Source: DASTPP01 sp035762175 (GTDB lineage Bacteria > Myxococcota_A > Polyangia > Polyangiales > Polyangiaceae). From it: a DNA stretch of 39,062 nt. Positions within the stretch are counted from its first letter, which is position 1; every line of letters begins with the position of its first letter. The notes beneath the pieces are model-generated. The model worked only from the letters and a program-made list of their open reading frames with translations, ran no database searches and was not told where the DNA came from. This document shows positions 16,661-25,169 of this stretch, piece after piece. The stretch lies in assembly GCA_035762175.1 (NCBI GenBank), contig DASTPP010000070.1, forward strand, positions 1 through 39,062, in the 5' to 3' direction. Made by a program: the position numbers and the translations under genes.

Positions 16661-18877
16661 GTGCGACCTCCGACGCGCGCCCGCGCCGCGCTCGCGCTCG
16701 CCCTCGGCTCGGCCCTCGCGGGCGCGGCCCGGCCGGCGCGGGCCGAGGGCGAAGACTTTCCGCCCCCGCGCGAGCGGCCGCAGGTCGGCGCCCGGCGGGC
16801 CGAGGGCGCAATTCGGCTCGACGGGCGGCTCGACGAGGCCGACTGGGCGAGGGCGAAGGCCGCGGGCGGCTTCCGGCAGATCGAGCCGCACCAGGGGCGC
16901 CCGGCCAGCTTCGACACCGAGGTGCGGGTTCTCTACGACGACAAGTACCTGTACTTCGGCGCCGTCTGCCGCGACCCCGCGGGCGCGGCGGGCGCGCGCG
17001 CGACCGACCTCAAGCGCGACTTCGAGCCCGACGCCCACGACATCTTCGGCGTCAGCCTCGATCTGCTGGTCGACGGGCGCAACGCGATGGTCTTCCAGGT
17101 CAACCCGTACGGGGCGCTGCGCGACGAGCAGGCCTTCGACGACACGCTCTTCGACCGCGAGTGGGACGCGGTCTGGCGGGCCGAGACCGCGCGGGGCCCA
17201 AGCGGCTGGACGGCCGAGATCGCCATCCCCTGGGCGAGCTTGCGCTACCCCGAGGGCGCGCGCCGCTTCGGGCTGCAGATGGTGCGCACGCTGCGGCGGC
17301 GCAACGAGGTGACGGGCTGGTCGCCCTGGCCGCGCAGCTTCTCGCCCACGCGCATGTCCTACGAGGGCTACCTCGAGGGCGTGCGGCCGCCGCCCGCGGG
17401 CGGCTCGACCGTGCAGCTTCGGCCCTACGCGAAGGGCACGCTCGGGCGCACGAGCCTCGAGGGCGCGCGCCTGTCGCCCGACGCGGGCGGCGAGGTGAAG
17501 TGGTCGCCGACGCCCGACTCGGCGCTCGACCTGACCTTCAACACCGACTTCGCCGAGACCGACGTCGACCGGCAGGTCGTCAACCTGCAGCGCTACTCGG
17601 TCTACCTGCCCGAGCGGCGGCAGTTCTTCCTCGAGAGCGCGAGCCTCTTCTCGGTCGGCTACGGCGACTTCTTGCAGCCCTTCTTCAGCCGCAGCATCGG
17701 CCTGGTCGAGGGGCAGACCGTGCCCATCGACGCGGGCGCGCGCTTCGTGCGCCGCTCGGCCGACGAGTCGTACGGCGGGCTCGTCGTGCGCACGCGGGGC
17801 CGCGGCGCCGCGCCGCCGAGCCTCTTCGCGGTCGGGCGCTACAGCCACAACGTCGGCGAGCAGGGGCGCCTCGGCGCCTCGGTCGTCGTGCGCCGCGACG
17901 AGGCCCGCGGCGACGCCCCCGCGACCGACAACCTCGTCGCCTCGGTCGACGGCTTCACCCGCGTCGGCGAGGTGACGGCGCAGGCGATGCTCTCGTACGC
18001 CCACACCGAGCGGAGGCGCCCGGGCGCCCCCGACCCGCACGGCGCCGCCGCCACGCTGCGCCTCTTCCGCCAAGACAACTCGAGCTTCGTCGGCTTCGAC
18101 ACCCTCTACGTCGACCGGCGCTACGAGGCCCGCGCGGGCTTCGTCGCCCGCACCGACATGCTCAACACCAACCCCTACGCCACCTTCGACCTGCGGCCGT
18201 CGTGGCGGCCCTCGTTCGTGCGCTCCATCCGCCCGCACGCCCTCGTCGACATGTACCACTCGGCGCGCGACCTCCGCTTTCAAGAGGCGCTCGTGCACGT
18301 CGAGCCCCTGCACCTGCTCTTCGAGAGCGGCGACCGCGCCTACGCCTTCGCCGCGCACAGCCTGCAGTCGCTCGACGAGCCCTTCGAGCCCATCCGCGGC
18401 GTGCGCTACGAGCCGGGCTCGTACGCCTACGCGCGCCGCGGCCTCGGCTTCCGCTCGAACCCGAGCCGCCGGCTGAGCGCGTCGGCCGAGGCCGGCTACG
18501 GCGGCTTCTACGAGAGCGAGCTCGCCCACGGCCGCGTCGAGCTCGGCGTTCGCCCCCTGCCCCACGTCTCGTTCTTCGGCCGCTACGAGGTCAACGCCTT
18601 CGACGACCTGCCCGGCCGCGAGGGCCGGCTCGTCACCCACCTCGTCTCGCCCGAGCTGCGCCTCGCCCTCAACCCGCGCCTGCAACTCGTCGGCTCGTAC
18701 CAGCGCGACACGGCCAACGACGCCACCATCTACTATGGCCGCTTCGCCTGGGAGTTTCAGCCCCTCTCGTTTCTCTACGTCGTCTACACCGACCGCTCCC
18801 GCGTCAGCCCCCCCGAGGGCTTCCCCGCGAACGAGCGGCAGCTCATCGTCAAGCTGAATTACACCTGGCAGCTCTGA
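16661..18877 (+). CDS. CBM9-like/DUF5916 outer-membrane beta-barrel protein
   Basis: A 738-residue exported protein starting at GTG, with signal peptide 1-28. Residues about 45-220 are the carbohydrate-binding family 9-like sandwich (AIRLDGRLDEADWARA, then VRVLYDDKYLYFGAVCRD and GWTAEIAIPWASLRY). The rest is the DUF5916 part: FNTDFAETDVDRQVVNLQRY and LPERRQFFLESASLFSVG are family hallmarks, followed by a long run of alternating strands ending in an aromatic strand (KLNYTWQL), as expected of an outer-membrane barrel. The role of the family is not established; uptake or surface binding of glycans is an inference. It stands alone behind the palindromic element. Confidence 0.87.
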   Translation: MRPPTRARAALALALGSALAGAARPARAEGEDFPPPRERPQVGARRAEGAIRLDGRLDEADWARAKAAGGFRQIEPHQGRPASFDTEVRVLYDDKYLYFGAVCRDPAGAAGARATDLKRDFEPDAHDIFGVSLDLLVDGRNAMVFQVNPYGALRDEQAFDDTLFDREWDAVWRAETARGPSGWTAEIAIPWASLRYPEGARRFGLQMVRTLRRRNEVTGWSPWPRSFSPTRMSYEGYLEGVRPPPAGGSTVQLRPYAKGTLGRTSLEGARLSPDAGGEVKWSPTPDSALDLTFNTDFAETDVDRQVVNLQRYSVYLPERRQFFLESASLFSVGYGDFLQPFFSRSIGLVEGQTVPIDAGARFVRRSADESYGGLVVRTRGRGAAPPSLFAVGRYSHNVGEQGRLGASVVVRRDEARGDAPATDNLVASVDGFTRVGEVTAQAMLSYAHTERRRPGAPDPHGAAATLRLFRQDNSSFVGFDTLYVDRRYEARAGFVARTDMLNTNPYATFDLRPSWRPSFVRSIRPHALVDMYHSARDLRFQEALVHVEPLHLLFESGDRAYAFAAHSLQSLDEPFEPIRGVRYEPGSYAYARRGLGFRSNPSRRLSASAEAGYGGFYESELAHGRVELGVRPLPHVSFFGRYEVNAFDDLPGREGRLVTHLVSPELRLALNPRLQLVGSYQRDTANDATIYYGRFAWEFQPLSFLYVVYTDRSRVSPPEGFPANERQLIVKLNYTWQL

Positions 18878-18969
18878 CGAGGCATCGCCGAGCGGAAACG
18901 CCATGAAACGCCCGGCCGCGCGGCCCAAGCGGAGGGGGCACGGCGAAACGCGCCGCGCTCGGCGCTGGC

Positions 18970-18991
18970 GTAGCCCAGGCTTCAGCCTGGG
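18970..18991. repeat. REP-like hairpin with GTAG lead
   Basis: GTAG (18970-18973) is followed by CCCAGGCT-TC-AGCCTGGG (18974-18991). A GTAG or GGAG tetranucleotide before a hairpin is typical of REP sequences mobilised by RAYT (Y1) transposases. The TCA at 18982-18984 is the stop codon of the minus-strand GNAT gene. Confidence 0.75.
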
Positions 18992-19515
18992 CGGCCCCGG
19001 CCGTCGGGCGGCGTCGGCGGGTCGCCCCCGCCCCCCGCCGGCCCGAGCTCGCACGTCATCTCGACCAGCGTCGGCCGGAAGCCGAGGCCCCCGAAGAGGC
19101 GCCTCGCCGGCTCGTTCTTCACCGCCGCCGAGAGCACGACGCGCGGGGCGCCGAGCTCGCGCAGCCGCCGCAGCATCGCCTCGGCCAGCCGGGCGCCCGC
19201 GCCCGAGCGGCGCGCGCCCTCGTCGACCCAGAGATCGTGCAGCACGCCGCAGGCGTCGAGCAGGGCGTTCCAGTCGCGGCCCTCGAGGCGGCCGTAGGCG
19301 TAGCCCACGATCTCACCGCCCTGCTCGGCGACGAGCACCACGGCCTCGTCGCTCGTCAGCTCGCGGCCGAGCCACCACGCGTAGCCCGACTCGACGTCGT
19401 CGGGCAGCATGAAGCGCTCGCGGTCGAAGTCATGGTGCAGGCGGGCGAGCGCGCCCCCCATTCGCCCGAGCGCGGGGGCGTCGGCGGGCGTCGCGGGGCG
19501 GACGAGAATGGTCAT
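18982..19515 (-). CDS. GNAT family N-acetyltransferase
   Basis: A 177-residue acetyltransferase. The GNAT fold runs from residue 4 (LVRPATPADAPAL) to about 157, with strand GEIVGYAYG, motif A LHDLWVDEGARRSGAGARLAEAML (acetyl-CoA binding; the usual Q/RxxGxG/A appears as RRSGAG) and motif B KNEPARRLFGGLGFRPT. It should acetylate a small molecule or protein amine; the substrate is unknown. The last ~20 residues (Gly/Pro-rich) are outside the fold, and the stop lies in the loop of the REP hairpin, so the C-terminus is repeat-derived. It is divergent from the propeller lipoprotein at 19984. Confidence 0.88.
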   Translation of the reverse strand: MTILVRPATPADAPALGRMGGALARLHHDFDRERFMLPDDVESGYAWWLGRELTSDEAVVLVAEQGGEIVGYAYGRLEGRDWNALLDACGVLHDLWVDEGARRSGAGARLAEAMLRRLRELGAPRVVLSAAVKNEPARRLFGGLGFRPTLVEMTCELGPAGGGGDPPTPPDGRGRPG

Positions 19516-19679
19516 TCGGCTTCACCTTCTGGTGGGCCGGGGCGGGCTTGCCCCTCTGCCGCACCATCTCACACCCTTCGTGCCGCGAGCCCCGGCCGGG
19601 CGCAAGGCCGGCGCCACCCGAGCGGGCCCTCGGACATCGTAACCAGGGCGGCGAACGCGTCGCGAAGGCGCATACGTTC

Positions 19680-19714
19680 GGCAAGAACGCGACAGCGTGT
19701 CGCGCGTTCTTGCC
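19680..19714. promoter_or_regulatory. Strong inverted repeat in a divergent intergenic region
   Basis: GGCAAGAACGCG (19680-19691) pairs with CGCGTTCTTGCC (19703-19714) around an inner ACA/TGT. It sits in the 468-bp gap between the GNAT and lipoprotein genes, about 165 bases before the GNAT start. It lacks a T-run, so an operator or structured RNA is more likely than a terminator. The rest of the gap holds the tandem repeats at 19746-19841 and no gene. Confidence 0.5.
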
Positions 19715-19745
19715 ACACTCGGGGCGATCTGCGGCGCCCCCCGTC

Positions 19746-19841
19746 GCGGCGGCCGCAGGGGCGCTCGCGCGGCCCCGACGCGGCGGCCCGGGCGCTCGCG
19801 CGGCCCCGACGCGGCGGCGCAGGCGCTCGGACGGCCCCGGC
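19746..19841. repeat. Three tandem ~31-bp GC-rich repeats
   Basis: Units at 19746-19779 (34 bases), 19780-19810 (31) and 19811-19841 (31) share GCGGCGGC...GCGCTCG..CGGCCCCG. They are in non-coding DNA upstream of the propeller lipoprotein gene. Confidence 0.7.
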
Positions 19842-19983
19842 CCCCCACCCCGCGGGCGCGCGCCACGTCGCGCCCCCCTTCACGGTTGAGCACGTGCCTT
19901 GCACGAGCGGCGTGTCGGGGCGTCGAAAGCGCAGCCGCACCATCGGCGGCGGCCGCCCCTTCTTTATGCACCGGAGACCAGCG

Positions 19984-21594
19984 ATGCGAGCCACGTCCAG
20001 CCTCTTGTGTTCCGCCCTTGTGCTCTCGCTTTTCGGCGCCTGCAATGCCGACGAGACAGACCCCGTCCAAGACGATGACCCGAGCGGTGCGGCCGGCGAG
20101 GGCGGCGCCGCGGGCGCGGGGCCGGCCGGCACCGGCGGCGGCGGCCCGGCGGGGGCGCCCGGCACGGGCGGCACGGGCGGCACGGGCGGCACGGGCGGCA
20201 CGGGCGGCGGGGCGATCCCCGGCAAAGTGTGGGAGGCCTGCGCGCCCCAGCCGCCGGTCGCGGGCGTGATCGCGCCGGCGGCGGCGGCGCGCGCCGTCGC
20301 CGGCGGCGTCACCCCGGTGGGGGTCACGCGCGACGGCTTCCTGGTCTACCGCGAGGGCTCGAAGATCCTCGCGATGCAGCTCGGCGCCGAGGGCGCCAAG
20401 GCCAGCGTGATCAGCGAGCAGCAGGGCACGGTGCTCTTCCGCGACCGGGTCGCGTTCGTCTGGACGAACATCGACTACGACACCAACGAGGCCGACCTCA
20501 CCGCCTTCAGCGGCTCGGACTGCGTGCGCCCCATCGGCCGCACCAAGTACTCCGACGACTTCGTCGCCGCGAGCGCCGACGGCTCGATGCTGCTCTTCCC
20601 GGCGAACGTGACCGAGACGACGATGGACCTCGAGGTGACCGCGCGCGACCTGTCGTGGCGGCACGTCCTCGTGTCCGGCATCGGCCTGGCGTCCGAGAGC
20701 ACGTGCCGCGCGCAGTACGGCTTCGCCGGCAACCGCGTGGTGGTCGGCCACTGCGCCCCGGGCGCCCTGAACGCGAGCGTCGACGTCTTCGAGAACAAGG
20801 CCGGCGCGTGGGAGAAGACGCAAATCGCCGCCGAGGCCCAGCCCGCCTGGTCGGCCGACGCGAAGGGCGAGCGCATCTTCTTCATCACCGCCAGCGCGCA
20901 GGGCCGGCTCTGGGGCGGCCAAGACATGGGCGAGATCGACGCCGGCGTCGTCTGGGGCCGGCTCCTGCCCGACGCCTCGGGCGTGCTCTACACCGTCGGC
21001 GACCAGCTGCGGCGCGCGCGGCTGCCGGACATGGTGGCCATCCCCATTGTGACGAACAAGTTCCGCCGCGCCCAGCGCTGGAGCCCCGACTACGCGCAGG
21101 TGCTCTACTCGGTCGAGACGTCGCCCGACGGCGCCAAGCACGATCTCTCGCTCACGCCGACGGCCACCTTCAACGAGAGCCCGCGCAAGCTCGTGCCCGC
21201 GGTCGACGCGGCCCTCTCGCGCGACGCCTTCAGCGCCGACGGCAAGTTCGCCGCCTACCTGACGGCCGTCGACGCCGGCGCGGGCCTGCTGCACGTGCAC
21301 ACCGTCGCCTCCGGCCAAGATCGCACCGCCCCCGGCGTCGGCACCGTCGCCGCCGCCCACGACGGCCTCTTCGTGTTCAGCGACGGCCTCAGCGCCCCCG
21401 ACGTCTACCCCGCCACCGCCTCGCTCAAGGTCTGGAACGCCGCCCTCACCGACACGCCCCAGCTGCTCGCCGCCCAGATCGCCGACCACCGCGCCTTCTT
21501 CGTCTTGCCCGGCGGCCGCGCCGTCGTCTACCGGCGCCTGAACGACCCCCAGGTCGCCGACTCCGAGGGCATCTGGGTCGCGCCCCTGCCCTGA
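19984..21594 (+). CDS. TolB-like beta-propeller lipoprotein
   Basis: A 536-residue lipoprotein. The signal peptide ends in the lipobox LFGAC (Cys20). Residues about 40-78 are a Gly/Ala/Thr-rich linker with GGT repeats. The remainder consists of WD40/TolB-like blades: recurring pieces such as QPAWSADAKGERIFFIT, RRAQRWSPDYAQVLYSVE and RDAFSADGKFAAYLT, spaced as propeller blades. Such proteins usually sit on the cell surface or in the periplasm; no enzymatic role is evident. ATG at 19984 was preferred over the one at 19966 because GGAGA lies seven bases before it and it starts a clean signal peptide. A longer frame upstream lacks coding character. Confidence 0.85.
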   Translation: MRATSSLLCSALVLSLFGACNADETDPVQDDDPSGAAGEGGAAGAGPAGTGGGGPAGAPGTGGTGGTGGTGGTGGGAIPGKVWEACAPQPPVAGVIAPAAAARAVAGGVTPVGVTRDGFLVYREGSKILAMQLGAEGAKASVISEQQGTVLFRDRVAFVWTNIDYDTNEADLTAFSGSDCVRPIGRTKYSDDFVAASADGSMLLFPANVTETTMDLEVTARDLSWRHVLVSGIGLASESTCRAQYGFAGNRVVVGHCAPGALNASVDVFENKAGAWEKTQIAAEAQPAWSADAKGERIFFITASAQGRLWGGQDMGEIDAGVVWGRLLPDASGVLYTVGDQLRRARLPDMVAIPIVTNKFRRAQRWSPDYAQVLYSVETSPDGAKHDLSLTPTATFNESPRKLVPAVDAALSRDAFSADGKFAAYLTAVDAGAGLLHVHTVASGQDRTAPGVGTVAAAHDGLFVFSDGLSAPDVYPATASLKVWNAALTDTPQLLAAQIADHRAFFVLPGGRAVVYRRLNDPQVADSEGIWVAPLP

Positions 21595-21616
21595 TCCAGG
21601 CGGCGGGTGACGTGGC

Positions 21617-21851
21617 GCGGGCCGCCCCCGGCTGAAGCCGGGGGCAGCGAACGCCCGCGGAAACGGCCGTCCAAGCCCCGCCGGAGGCGGGGCTCCCGCG
21701 GAGCGAGCCGCTTCGCGCGCTCGCCCGGCAGCCGCAGCCCGCGGGAGCCCGGCCCCCGGCGAGGGGGCGGGCTTTGCTCTCCGAACCGGCCCGCTTCCGC
21801 GCGGCACGAGCGGGCGTTCGCCGCCCCCGGCTTCAGCCGGGGGCGGCCCGC
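21617..21851. repeat. Long palindromic intergenic element, copy 2
   Basis: Left and right ends are inverted copies of about 40 bases (GCGGGCCGCCCCCGGCTGAA at left and its complement at right), each containing CCCCCGGCT-GA-AGCCGGGGG or its complement. Inside is a hairpin AGCCCCGCC-GGA-GGCGGGGCT. An outer arm seen in copy 3 continues on the right to about 21905 but is missing on the left. The element fills most of the 361-bp gap between convergent genes ending at 21594 and 21956. Confidence 0.85.
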
Positions 21852-21955
21852 CGGCCTCGTTTTGAACCACCCTCTTCAGCGTGGGCGGCTTCGACGCTCC
21901 CCCGCTCCGGAGGGCAAAATCGGGCTATTTCCTGGCGCCCGCCCGCCCGCAGCCC

Positions 21956-22963
21956 TCAGCGCTTGGCGGCTCGTGCCTTGTCGGCCTGCCCGCCGCGCGG
22001 CGCGCCGAGAAAGCGCACGGCGCTCGCCACCTGCGCGTCGGTCATGGCGTGGCCGGCCTTGGGCGAGAGCTCGCCCTTCGCGGGCCAGCCGACGCGGCGG
22101 AGGAGCGCGGCAAGCTTCCTGGGGTCGTCGCGCGATTTGTCCTTGCCGCCCCAGCCGATGAAGATGGGCGTGCGGGCCCGCGCCCGGCGCGCGATCGCCT
22201 CGATGGCGCCCGACCTGCCGCCGCCGCCGGCGAAGGCCGCGAACCCGTCGACGTGCAGCGCGCCCGGGCCCGCGAGCCGGCCGCGCAGGGCGAGCGAAGC
22301 GGCGTAGTATGCGCCGCTCGAGAAGCCGAACACCCACACCCGCTCGAAGGCCCGCCCCTCGCGCCCCTCGAGCTCGGCGCGCGCCTTCTGCCAGGCCGCG
22401 AAGATCTCGGCCTCGACCTCCGGCGGGGCGCCGCCCGGCCAGGCCCAAGCGTCGCGCATGCCCTTGGGGCCCGGGCCGCGCCGGCCGCGGGGCATCAGCA
22501 CCGTAAAGCCCTGCGCCTGCGCCCCGCGGGCGGCCGCGCGCTGCTGGCCCCACTGCCACGTCGTGTCCGGCGCGATCACGCCGTGCAAGAAGATGACGAG
22601 CGTGCGCGGCCCGGCCATCTCGTGCGTCGGAACGAACGCGCAGACCTCGCCGCCGGCCAGCGCCTCGAGCTCGGGCGCGCACCAGCGCTCGCCCGCCTCG
22701 CCGGCCGCGGCGGGGGCCTCGCCTTGCGCCTCGGCCGCGGGCTCGCCCGGGCCGGCCGAACCGACCGGCGCCGCAGGCTCACCCGCCGCGACGGATGCCG
22801 AAGGCCAACGCGGCCCTTTCGCCCAGGGGTCAGCGCTGTCTGCCCCGGCCGCCGCCTCGTGCGCCGAGGGCGCGACGGCCGGCGCCTCGGCCGGCGCCCC
22901 GCCGCACGACGTGCCCACGAGCACCGCCACGAGGGCGAGGACCAACGAACGCCGCCCGTTCAT
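21956..22963 (-). CDS. Secreted alpha/beta hydrolase (lipoprotein)
   Basis: A 335-residue lipoprotein: signal peptide with lipobox VGTSC (Cys20), a long Ala/Pro/Glu-rich linker to about residue 90, then an alpha/beta-hydrolase fold. Visible elements are VIFLHGV (oxyanion HG, 127-128), the nucleophile elbow GFSSG (213-217, Ser215), a probable acid in GKDKS (Asp275) and catalytic His305 in KAGHAMTD. It resembles esterase/phospholipase-type serine hydrolases (dienelactone-like). The substrate is unknown. It lies downstream of the LysR regulator on the same strand, which may control it (98-base gap with a small duplication). Confidence 0.87.
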   Translation of the reverse strand: MNGRRSLVLALVAVLVGTSCGGAPAEAPAVAPSAHEAAAGADSADPWAKGPRWPSASVAAGEPAAPVGSAGPGEPAAEAQGEAPAAAGEAGERWCAPELEALAGGEVCAFVPTHEMAGPRTLVIFLHGVIAPDTTWQWGQQRAAARGAQAQGFTVLMPRGRRGPGPKGMRDAWAWPGGAPPEVEAEIFAAWQKARAELEGREGRAFERVWVFGFSSGAYYAASLALRGRLAGPGALHVDGFAAFAGGGGRSGAIEAIARRARARTPIFIGWGGKDKSRDDPRKLAALLRRVGWPAKGELSPKAGHAMTDAQVASAVRFLGAPRGGQADKARAAKR

Positions 22964-23016
22964 GGGCGCCTCGTACCATGGTTGCACGCCGAGCGGGCGA
23001 GCCCGCCGCGTACCCC

Positions 23017-23091
23017 TCAGCCGGCGCTGCGCTTCGACGGGCGGGCCCGCTGAGCGCCCTTCAGCCGGCGCCACGCTTCGACGGGCGGGCC
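23017..23091. repeat. Tandem duplication of the LysR 3' end, period 44
   Basis: 31-base copies at 23017-23047 and 23061-23091 match at 29 positions. Both contain the TCA that serves as the LysR stop (23061-23063) and the codons for the RPSKR.AG C-terminus. The left copy is therefore a spare gene end just downstream of the real one. Confidence 0.8.
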
Positions 23092-23984
23092 GTCAACGCC
23101 CGCAGCCGCTCGAGCACGTGCAGCGCGGGGCCCGTCGGCGGGCGCCCCGGCGGCCAGGCCGCCCAGAACCACGAGTCCGGAAAGAGCGAGGTTACGTCCC
23201 GCATCACGACCCCGGGCGCCTCGATCGGCCGGTTCGGCAGGAGCGAGAGCAGCCCGACGCCGAGGCCGCGCCGCACGCACTCGAGCGCCGCCGCCTTGCC
23301 CTCGACCTCGACGCGCACGTTCGCGCCCAGCGACTCGAGCGCCGCCATGGTGCGCGCCCGCGTCTGCGACGAGGGCCCGAACGAAACGATCGGCTGGGCC
23401 GCGATCGAAGAGCGGCGCAGCTGCGACGCCCCCGCGAGCGGGTGCCCCGCCGGCAGCGCGAGCCAGACCCGGTCGGCGCAGAGCCGCTCGGCGCGCACGT
23501 CGCGCGGGCGCGTCGTCGCGCGCAGCACCCCGAAGTCGAGCCGCCCCTCGCGCAGGCCGGCGCGACAGTCTTCGGACCCGACGCGGCGCACGGCGAGCGT
23601 GAGGCGCGGGTGCGCGGCCAGCAGGCTCTCGGCGATCTCGGGCAAGAGCCCCGCGATGAACGCGCCGGTGCCGCCGACGCTGAGCCGCTCGGGGTCGGGG
23701 CGCGCGCCCCGGCCGAGCGCCTCGACCCGCCCCAGCAGCGCCGAGGCCTCGCCCCGCAGGTGCCGGCCCGCGCCCGTCAGGCGCAGGCCCGAGCCCCGCC
23801 CCGTCCAGAGCGGGGCGCCCGACCAGGACGCGAGCGTGCGCATTCGCCGGCGCAGCACGCTCGGATCGAGGCGAACCTCGCGCGCCGCCCGCTCGAAGGC
23901 GTGGGCGGTCTCGCGCTCGACCTCGGCCGCCAGGGCGTGGAAGGCGCGCAGGTGCTCGAAGAGATCGCCGGGGTAGGGCTTCAT
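23061..23984 (-). CDS. LysR family transcriptional regulator
   Basis: A 307-residue LTTR. The N-terminal ~65 residues form the winged HTH (LFEHLRAFHALAAEVERETAHAFERAAREVRLDPSVLRRRMRTLA by position 8-52), somewhat unlike the canonical AAxxLxxSQPAVS core. The effector domain starts at about 98 (RLSVGGTGAFIAGLLPEI), with ERLCADRVWLALPAGHPLAG (periplasmic-binding-like subdomain) and LGVGLLSLLPNR near the end. It divergently faces the Nudix gene at 24149 and precedes the hydrolase at 21956, either of which may be its target. A dyad at 23992-24006 directly upstream may be its autoregulatory site. Confidence 0.9.
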   Translation of the reverse strand: MKPYPGDLFEHLRAFHALAAEVERETAHAFERAAREVRLDPSVLRRRMRTLASWSGAPLWTGRGSGLRLTGAGRHLRGEASALLGRVEALGRGARPDPERLSVGGTGAFIAGLLPEIAESLLAAHPRLTLAVRRVGSEDCRAGLREGRLDFGVLRATTRPRDVRAERLCADRVWLALPAGHPLAGASQLRRSSIAAQPIVSFGPSSQTRARTMAALESLGANVRVEVEGKAAALECVRRGLGVGLLSLLPNRPIEAPGVVMRDVTSLFPDSWFWAAWPPGRPPTGPALHVLERLRALTARPSKRGAG

Positions 23985-23991
23985 CGAGGCA

Positions 23992-24006
23992 GATTGTGCA
24001 CGAAAA
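23992..24006. promoter_or_regulatory. Possible LysR operator
   Basis: ATTGTGCACGAAAAT at 23993-24007 approximates the LTTR T-N11-A dyad around a GTGCAC centre (TTGTGCAcgAA). It starts about eight bases upstream of the LysR ATG in the LysR/Nudix divergent region. A further GGCAA...TTGCC dyad follows at about 24011-24033. Confidence 0.3.
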
Positions 24007-24148
24007 TCGTGGCAATCGTTGCGTTGCTTGCCTACTCGGGCCGACGCTACCCTCTCGAGACCCCGCGTTCGCGCGAGGCGGGGCGCTCTTCAGGGCGCGG
24101 GGGCGCGCCCCGGGCGAAGGCCCGCTCGCGCCGAGGGGTACCCTGGCC

Positions 24149-24595
24149 ATGGCAGCAGAGCCCGCAACGTATTTCGTCCTCGGCGTCGTCGAACGACGAG
24201 GGCGCGTCTTGCTCGTGCAAGAGCGCGACGGCACCTGGTACTTGCCCGCCGGCCGGGTCGAGGCGGGCGAAGATCTCGTCAGCGCCCTCGCCCGCGAGAC
24301 CTGGGAGGAGGCCCGCCAGCTCGTCGAGGTGCGGGGCCTGCTCGCCATCGAGCACTCGCCCGCCCTGCCCTCTCCCCGCGGCGCGCGCTGGCGCTTCGTG
24401 TTCGCCGCCCGCCCCCGGGTCGACCTGCCCCCGAAGGCCGAGCCCGACGAGCACACGCTCCGCGCCGGCTGGTTCGCCCCGAGCGAGCTCGAGCGCCTGC
24501 GCCTGCGGCACCACGAGGTGCGGCGCTGGGTGGCGCTGGCCGCGAGCGGGCGCCCGCTGCTGCCGCCCGACGCCTACGAGTTCGCGCTCGGTTGA
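24149..24595 (+). CDS. Nudix hydrolase (NUDT18/MutT-like)
   Basis: A 148-residue Nudix protein that should hydrolyse a nucleoside diphosphate linked to another moiety. Strand ATYFVLGVVERRGRVLLVQER precedes TWYLPAGRVEAGEDLVSALARETWEEARQL (around residues 30-60): the Nudix box with Gly, Glu and RExxEE in register, but the usual Gly near its end is replaced by Arg. VRFVF-like strand RWRFVFAARP and the GWFAPSEL motif follow. The layout resembles human NUDT18/NUDT1-type pyrophosphatases. MAAEPATYF was chosen because it abuts the first strand; the 51 upstream codons in frame look non-coding. It is divergent from LysR. Confidence 0.85.
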   Translation: MAAEPATYFVLGVVERRGRVLLVQERDGTWYLPAGRVEAGEDLVSALARETWEEARQLVEVRGLLAIEHSPALPSPRGARWRFVFAARPRVDLPPKAEPDEHTLRAGWFAPSELERLRLRHHEVRRWVALAASGRPLLPPDAYEFALG

Positions 24596-24725
24596 TTGAC
24601 GGCGCCGGGGCCGGGCGGCGCCCCCACAGAAATTTGACTCGCCCCGGGGCCCTGCCCTAAGCCACGGGCGGGAGGCCCGGACGCCCGGGCGGCGCCCCAC
24701 GAGCCGCCGACGCCGGGTGGACACC

Positions 24726-25139
24726 ATGCAAAGGTTCGAGCAAGCGAAGGCGGCAATTCTGGGCCTGACCGTCGAACAGAAGGTGCTCTTCGCGGCGAAG
24801 GCCGCCGACGCGGTCTTCGCCCGCCGGCCCGGCGTCGCGGCGGACCACCGCGCGCTCTGGGCCGCCTTCCTCGAGGCGCCCTTCGGCGAGGGCCGGGCGC
24901 GCGAGGTGGCGGTGGGCTTCCCCTGCGACCCGCGCTCGGACGAGCACCTGGCGGCGCAGCGGGCGGCCGCCGCGGCGCTGCAGCTCGAGCGGGGCGACGC
25001 CGGGCAGGCCGCGTGGCTCGCCGAGCGCTCGCTCGAGCACGCCTTCGCCGCCGAGCGGGGCGGCGAGCTCATCGACCTCGAGGGCCTGACCGAAGAGGCG
25101 CACCTCGCCGCGCCCCCGCGCGAGCACGCGGCCGAGTAG
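24726..25139 (+). CDS. Protein of unknown function, mainly helical
   Basis: A 137-residue soluble protein starting at MQRFEQAKAAILG, with GGGTGG five bases upstream; a GTG three codons earlier is an alternative. It is rich in Ala, Glu and Leu and probably all helical, with a helix-pair feel (QKVLFAAKAADAVFARRP, DEHLAAQRAAAAALQLERGDAGQAAWLAERSLEHAFAA). No family was recognised and no catalytic motif is seen. It follows the Nudix gene by 130 bases and converges on the response regulator at 25170. Confidence 0.7.
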   Translation: MQRFEQAKAAILGLTVEQKVLFAAKAADAVFARRPGVAADHRALWAAFLEAPFGEGRAREVAVGFPCDPRSDEHLAAQRAAAAALQLERGDAGQAAWLAERSLEHAFAAERGGELIDLEGLTEEAHLAAPPREHAAE

Positions 25140-25169
25140 GGCGCACGGCGGGCCGGTTCGGCGGCGTAC

